Assembly: GCA_036768485.1 (NCBI GenBank)
Contig: JAVLUZ010000340.1
Coordinates: 7,021,802-7,085,801, forward strand
Source: Mermis nigrescens
Lineage: Eukaryota > Nematoda > Enoplea > Mermithida > Mermithidae
Reading direction: 5' to 3'
DNA length: 64,000 nucleotides
In this document: piece after piece, positions 58,058-64,000 of the stretch
How the letters are laid out: each line of letters begins with the position of its first letter
Position numbering within the stretch: the first letter of the stretch is position 1
Notes under the pieces: model-generated
Databases searched by the model: none
What the model was told of the DNA's origin: nothing
What the model saw: only the letters and a program-made list of their open reading frames with translations
Position numbers and translations under genes: made by a program

Positions 58058-59238
58058 CATGTTATTTCATGGTTTATGGTCAATTTCAAGGACTTAATGA
58101 AGAAAATTTGTAATTTTCATCCATTTTTGGCCTTCATTTTGCCTCATTTTTCTCAGAAAATTTGTGGGCTGTAGATTCCTAAACCCTCTCCAAGAGCATC
58201 TCTGGATCGGACATCTGCAGCATGCATGATCTGTCTAGGAAGGAATTAAAATTCGAAAAATGTATCTTTATTAAAAAAAATTTGTCAAATTTACGACCTA
58301 TTCTTAAAATTTGACGATTTTGCATTGGGGTGAGACAGGTGCGCAAGGACAAACTTTCAGAGAGGGTTGAAAATCAAAACCTGGAAATACATAGCTAAGC
58401 ACTTTGTAAAAAACGGTTCTATAGCATAAAAGATGGTATCGCTTTAAAACCATTGTTTTCGAACATTTGTGACAAATATATAGCCTCTTTATACTCACAG
58501 ACATAGATACATGGCATTTGTGGACTAAAAATAGCTATTTAGCCCGTTTTGAAGTCAGGAAAAGAGCTTTAAATCCTTTCGAGACACAGAAAATGAACTA
58601 TATAGCATTTCTGAACTTACACGGTATGTTTCTGAGTCCAGAAAAGGCTATACAGCTAATTTTCTGAGCGAGTGGTTGGATGATTAATTTTCATGGCTAA
58701 TTATGGCGCTAAAAGGATGACTTTACGTTGATTTTTTAAATATTTTTATCGCTCCATACCCCTCCCCTAGTCACAACCCGTAAAAATGCTTTAATTCGTA
58801 GTATTTTACTCTTCGTGAATATTCGTGATTAAGTTCACATGAAAAAATGTCAATAACGATGGGATGACTTGGACTATTAAATATGGACAGAATAATGGTC
58901 AAAAAAAGTTTATGAATGAATGAATGGATAGAGTACTATTCGAAAAATACTTCAGATTATACTGTTGGGTATAGTTCAGCCTTTCATAATTCCTACAATA
59001 GGTTTTGGTCCGCAAATGGCCTGATGAGGGTATGCCTTTCAAAAGTTGTGGTAGAGAAAACCCCCATACCTTACAGTGTGCATGTGTGGGTTTTTAAAAG
59101 CTCAGAGGGGGTAATACCCTCCTCTTACCCCTCCCCATGCCTGTGTATGGCGTGAGGGCCCCAAACCCCTAAGACGATGTATGCTTGAGGCATACACAAC
59201 TTTGAATTTCTCAATTCGTTGCAACAATTGCTTTTTAG
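58058..59238. other. USP intron 2, last part: repeats
   Basis: 58058-58400 anonymous; 58400-58660 has TATAGCC-type repeats; 58680-59050 is a repeat (blocks atgattaattttcatggcta, tgaatgaatgaatgg, ggttttggtccgcaaatggc) whose second copy is at 62170-62830. No gene. Confidence 0.5.
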
Positions 59239-59361
59239 GCCCATCTCATGTTGGCTACTGCGCCATTTGCGCTCTTAAACAGCATATTAAACGCGTTCAC
59301 GCTGCTGCCAAATGTCGTCAGGATTCATTGTCGCCGCAGTTTATTGTTCAGAAACTTCGAT
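59239..59361 (+). CDS. USP36: USP36/USP42-type deubiquitinase, exon 3 of the recognised set
   Basis: Acceptor gctttttag, donor gtaatt; 123 nt, phase 1 at both ends, matching the neighbouring exons. It encodes the part between Cys box and QQDAHEF, with CAICALKQHIKRV and SPQFIVQKLR, corresponding to the conserved C-x-x-C and the N-terminal-thumb helices of USP36 relatives. Joined to the flanking exons the reading frame stays open, which supports a live gene in spite of an intron of about 11 kb before it. Confidence 0.85.
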
Positions 59362-61977
59362 GTAATTTTTTCAATCATATTTATTATTCTGTCCCTGCGC
59401 AAAACAGTAATGTTTTGTTTATGTACGTATATTTGCATATTATGCAAGAAGTACATCTTTGAATTTAGGATGACATTGTAGTCAGTCCCGTAGATGCACA
59501 AGGTCAAGGTCGGCAGGGGTGGGGGTAAAATCCTAGAAATCCAAATGAGTTAATTTAGTTTTCACGCCTCGTTTGCTAGTCAAGTGAGGAAATAGTCAAA
59601 ATAGCCTGTATAAAACGCTTTTGCTTGGTAGCAACTTATTTTCAGTCATTTTTAGTCTATTTTGGCTGAACTGTTTCGCTTTTAAGACTGAAAGATAATA
59701 AATTTTATATATGTTCACACTATTTTGACGCAGTTTCAGGCGCTTTTTGAGTACAAAAAGTAGATAAAATTATAAATCCGGCGCGGAGCATCGGAAAAAA
59801 TTGACACTATTACTGCTTTTGCCCTCAAAAATGATGCAGATAAAGTTCTACCAGCTCGAATTCGCCGCGAAATGCCTGTCTGTCTGACCTATCAGTGGGA
59901 GTCACCCCTTCACCCTATGTGCCTGTCATAGGTGCAAAAGGTCAGGGTCGGTAGGGAGGGGGTAAAATTCCAAAAAATATTAAACAGTTAATTTAACGTT
60001 CACGATTTTTTTGCTGTTTTAATCATCAAAGTGGTCAAAATAGTTTATAAAACCCTTTTTCGTGGTAATATCGCATTTTAAGAGCATTTTGCATTATATC
60101 ACTTTTGAGACTAAAAATGCAAAAATTTATCAATTTTGGTCGCTTTTTGAGTAAAAAGTATTTAAAATTACTAATCTGGCGCGAGGCGCCGGAAAAATAT
60201 AGACGTTTTTACTGCTTTTGACCTCAAAAATGGTGCAAAAAATGTTCCATCAGCTTAAAATCGCCGGATAGTACCTGTCCGGCTGACCCTTCAGGGGATA
60301 CCCCCTCAACCCCTAATGTGCATGTGTGGCCTATATGGTCAGCATAGGTACGCAAGGTCAAACTTTCCAAACTTGGTGAGAACCAAAAATTGGTTGATAG
60401 CTAAGTGCTTCGTAAAAACGGCACTTCAGCGAAAAACGATGGTATAGCTTTAAAACGATAATTTTTGAGCATTTTCGGCGAATAAACAGCCTTTTTGGAC
60501 TCGCAAACATAGCTATAGACATGCTATTTAGCCCTATTTGGAGTCGAGCAAACAGCTATATGTGCTTTTGAACACACATGGACATAGGGGGTGAGAGGTA
60601 TCACCCCTACCTAAGTCTTTTGAAAATCAGGTACTGTCAGGCGATTTTGAAAAAATCTAAAGGTGCTGCACGACAAATTTTGTGCTTATTGCGGAACAAA
60701 GGTCAAAAGTTCTATCCGAAAACGGTAAAAATAAATTCGGCGCGTGCCGGAATGAAAATTTTTTATATTTTTTATCGATAGAAAACCATAAATTATCTAA
60801 ACTTCACTAATAAGAGTCAAGAAACTTTGTTTATCGCACATTATATACTACTGTACCATATTATAGTAGGTACTAAAATTTACATCTACATGTACATTAT
60901 AGGTGCACAAGGACAGTGTCGGCAGGGTTGGGGATGAAATCCCAAAACTTCAAAGCAGTTAATTTCATGTTCACGGTTCTTCTGCTGTTTTAACGATAAA
61001 AACGGTCAAAATAGCATATAAAACGTTTTTTTTGGTGCTAATATCGGATTTTAAAAGCATTTTTATTCCAGTTTGACAGTATTATATCACTTTTAACATT
61101 AAAAAATGCAAAAATTTATCAATTTGGGGCGCCGCCATAAAATTTTGACGTTTTTACTGCTTTTGACCTCAAAAAATGATGCAAAAAACGTTCCATCATC
61201 TAAAAATCGCCGGACGGTACCTGTCCGGCTGATTCTTCAGGGGGTAATACCCCCTCATTCCCCTATTGCATGTATGATGTACATTAACTTTTGGGGACCG
61301 TCCTTGTGCATATACAGAGTCCTTATACCAAAAACAGTACCTAATCACAATTCACTGTATGTCCATTTCTGGATTTTACCTCCCTCTTGTCACCTCTACC
61401 TTTCCCATGCACGCTTTTGAAACTCAGAAAACACAAGTATGTAATATTTCTGAGCTCATACGTCATGTTCCTGAGTCCAAAAAAGGCTACATAGTTAGTT
61501 TTTTTGAGCCCAAAGCTATCAGTTTTTGAAAGCTCAGGTAAAACCCCCACCCCGTACTCTTGGTTGATGGTTTGTCTTTCGACTTGTAAATGAATACATA
61601 TTTTACTGACATGATATTTTTTATCAGAAATCGAATGAACCACATTTCTTTTTATAAATCTTAGAACGAAGCCTAATTTTTGACAAAAGATTATTGTTGA
61701 CGGGGAGAAATTTCAAATGGAAATGGAGAGAAGGGAGGGGGAATCAAAGTTGTTCGAATACACATCCATCTTCTAGTTACACATTTATGTATGTATTTAC
61801 TGTTTCTGTTTTTTATTTTCGAAGGGTATCATCCCCTTATCATCTTATCGAAAGCAACAGATCTTAATCGATTTGTATGGTTTAATGTAGTGCAGTCTTG
61901 CTTGACTAAAATAATATCTCATGCTAGTCAAACGGACTAAGATAATTGTATCGATTAATTATTTTTTCAATACAAAG
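59362..61977. other. USP intron 3: MITE ends and repeats
   Basis: Four related ends of the GGCATAGGTGCACAAGG family (59490, 59930, 60350, 60898), each followed by the aacagttaattta-cgttcacg block and, about 230 bp later, a ggcgcg-gcgccgg hairpin and a ggtacctgtccggctga block (60260-60290, 61215-61235). TATAGCC-type repeats lie at 60420-60570 and 61430-61520. No gene. Confidence 0.5.
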
Positions 61978-62086
61978 GCGTTATGAAAAGCCATTCGTTC
62001 GGTCGACAACAGGATGCTCATGAATTTCTTCGTTATTTTGTCGATGCCATGCAGAATGCGTCTTTGCACATGGTTAAGGACAAAAA
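61978..62086 (+). CDS. USP36: USP36/USP42-type deubiquitinase, exon 4 of the recognised set
   Basis: Acceptor atacaaag, donor gtaaga. It encodes SFGRQQDAHEFLRYFVDAMQ, the QQD box that follows the Cys box in all C19 USPs, and continues to MVKDK. It starts in the phase left by exon 3 and ends in phase 2. The His box exons lie beyond the window or were missed. Confidence 0.9.
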
Positions 62087-64000
62087 GTAAGACTTTGCTT
62101 CAAAGGGAAACCATACATGCACACGGTCAAAAGTTCTGGGAGGGGGTTAAACCGAGTTTCCTGGTGGAGGGGTAAATGATTAATTTTCATGGCTAAGTTT
62201 GGCGCTAAAACCATGAGTCTATGTTGATTTTTTAGGTATTTTTGTTGTTACTTACCCCCGCCCCCCGTCATGCCCGTCACAAGCACACCTGGGCGTGGGG
62301 GGTTTGGGGGGTATGCACCCCCACGAGAAACCAAAATACCTCCCCCAGAAACCAAGAAACCAAAATACCCCCAATATTCAATTTTTGAAATTTTTTTGTT
62401 TTTTTTTCGCAATTTTTTGATGCCAATGGATAGTGCTCGATGAGAAACGTTGAAAAATGATGTTTTTTCGCCATACCACCATTTTTAAGGCCATTTTTTA
62501 TCTTTGAAAAATCTTGCACCCCTCAGAAATTCGGTGCCGCCCATCTATGGTCTCAACCCGTAAAAATGCTTCAATTCGTTGTATTTTACTCTTCTTGAAT
62601 TTTTGTGATTCACTTTGCACCTGAAAACAAATGATAATAAGAACGATGGAATGATTTGAACTATCAAATATGGACAGAATAATGGACAAAAAGTGGCTGA
62701 ATGAATGAATGGACAGAGTTCTATTCGAATAATACTGTAGATTATACTGCTGGGCATCGTTTTGCGCTCTTTCATAATTCCAACAATAGGTTTTGGTCCG
62801 CAAATGGCCTGAGGGGGTATGCCTTTCATAAGTTGTGGTAAGGGGATATCCCTATACCCCTATTGTGCTGTGAGGGAAACGTTTAGTCATTGTGGTTAAA
62901 ATGTCACATGGACACAGTCAGTTTAACTGAGATTCGCATCTTTGATCGTGCGTAGGTCCCGCAGTTTAATTTTTGGCAGGGCTCTTGCTGTTTGGTTTCC
63001 CCGCTAAGTCGCATGGTTACTGTTCTAGAGTTTCGTGCAGACATGCACAGCGTGGGAGTTCTAGGGTGGGGAGGGCGTGAAATTTTAAAGTGACGTTTCT
63101 GGACTCAAAAAAGGTGGATATGCGTCAAATACGTCATTTTTAGCGTCTCTAACGATGCTCTACTTTTCAGAGCTTAAGAAAACGAAAAAAATATCGGAAA
63201 AATTCGGTGAAGTTGAACAAAATATAGTCGAAAAATTAGTTAACGCCTAAAACGGCTTGTTATCTACGAATTTTCTGGAATTTCTGGCGGGGGGGTGTAA
63301 AAACAAAACTCTACTGAGGGCAGAATTGGATGAACTCCCAAGCCCCTGAGGTTATGGATAGTTTCATGGCTGCCATACATGCATACAGTCGAAACTGCTG
63401 GGACTGGAGTAAATCGAATTTTTCCTTCGGGGGAAGGGGGTGAATGATTCATTAATTTCGTTATTTAATCTTAAATTTTAGTGCTATTTGTGGTTAAATT
63501 TACATGAAAACAAATGGCAATGAGGTCTAAGGAATGACCTTTAACACTAAATCTATACAAATTAATGGAAGAAAAGTCTGGGTGAATGAATTGAATAGTT
63601 ACTCATCGAAAAAATGAGTACCTGTGTATATGTATTAGAGATTATGCCGTTAGACGTCATTTGACGTTTTTTTGCGGTTCGAGCTACTAGGTTTAGGTCC
63701 GAAATGGCCTGAGGGCATACATTCAACGGCTCAAAATTTAGTGTGTGGGTCCCTGGCCATTTTAGGGAGGATAAACGACAAGACGTCTGAAAAATTTAAT
63801 TTTTCCTGAAATCGAGGAGGGGTCAAAAATTTTCTCGCTTTGGATAAGAAATGGGGGACGACCGGCTTTGGATGGGGGATCCCCATCCTCGCTGTTACAT
63901 ATATGCCTGAGGGCATGGACGTACGCAGGGGGCGGCCCCCTTAATTCAAAAGTAATTTTGAAAAAGTAAGATAATGCATAGAAAATAATGGAAATTGGCA
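62087..64000. other. Sequence after the last recognised USP exon: repeats
   Basis: 62150-62276 plus 62549-62830 is the second copy of the repeat at 58680-59050, split by the MITE at 62277-62548. 63500-63740 matches 51880-52130. 63020-63300 resembles 47210-47480 (catgcacagcgtgggagttct and catgggaattct blocks, gaaattttaaa). No exon of the USP gene was recognised here. Confidence 0.5.
62277..62548. mobile_element. ACATGGGCG-type MITE, insertion proven by an empty site
   Basis: Interrupts a repeat whose uninterrupted copy is at 58775-58795 (agtcacaacccgtaaaaatgc). It starts caagcacacctgggcgtggg and ends gccgcccatctatggtct; inside is ggtatgcacccccac and gtgctcgatgagaaac, shared with 37110-37370. 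Non-coding; 272 bp. Confidence 0.65.

Overview
This is a stretch of AT-rich animal genome, most likely from an invertebrate. The only host gene I can support is a spliced ubiquitin-specific protease of the USP36/USP42 type on the + strand, with at least four exons (47717-47848, 48042-48158, 59239-59361, 61978-62086) joined by phase-matched GT-AG introns. Two of those introns are about 11 kb and 2.6 kb and are packed with mobile elements. Almost everything else is transposons, transposon remnants and simple or tandem repeats. Several splice acceptors are short and T-rich (ttttcag, ctttttag), as in nematodes and many other invertebrates, but the sequence does not fix the phylum.

1-10.5 kb is a Ty3/gypsy (Metaviridae-type) LTR retroelement read rightward. 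An envelope-like glycoprotein region with a transmembrane segment lies upstream of the polymerase, in frame with a first retropepsin-like domain. A second retropepsin, reverse transcriptase, RNase H and integrase follow in one long open frame, then two small downstream ORFs (a coiled-coil protein and an RNase D-like protein), a polypurine tract and an LTR. Two foldback-type insertions, whose inverted arms are short tandem repeats, interrupt the envelope-like region. 10.5-23 kb is dominated by a composite repeat rich in TTTACAC motifs (copies at 10.5-13.9 kb, 18.7-22.7 kb and, inverted, 43.4-44.6 kb), plus one GGGGCTA-rich inverted-repeat element.

23-37 kb holds two copies of one CR1-like LINE. 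The first lies inside a hAT-type element (23175-27955). The second is strongly decayed and is split by a hAT element (31729-33646) that itself contains another hAT MITE (32075-33200). A further hAT (28003-28705) and a 1.3 kb GC-rich minisatellite lie between them. 37-45.5 kb carries MITEs, two Tc1/mariner-type foldbacks (40176-40773 and the near-perfect 402-bp palindrome 41551-41952) and a large element with long inverted termini (about 41095-45368).

45.5-64 kb is the USP gene region. Intron 2 contains a hAT (50827-58049, target duplication gttaaaac) hosting an RTE-like LINE and another hAT (52806-54514), which hosts a small hAT MITE (53218-54051). Seven hAT-type insertions in the window have 8-bp flanking duplications, and the larger ones each carry a different short subterminal repeat motif. 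No rRNA, intact tRNA or CRISPR array was recognised.
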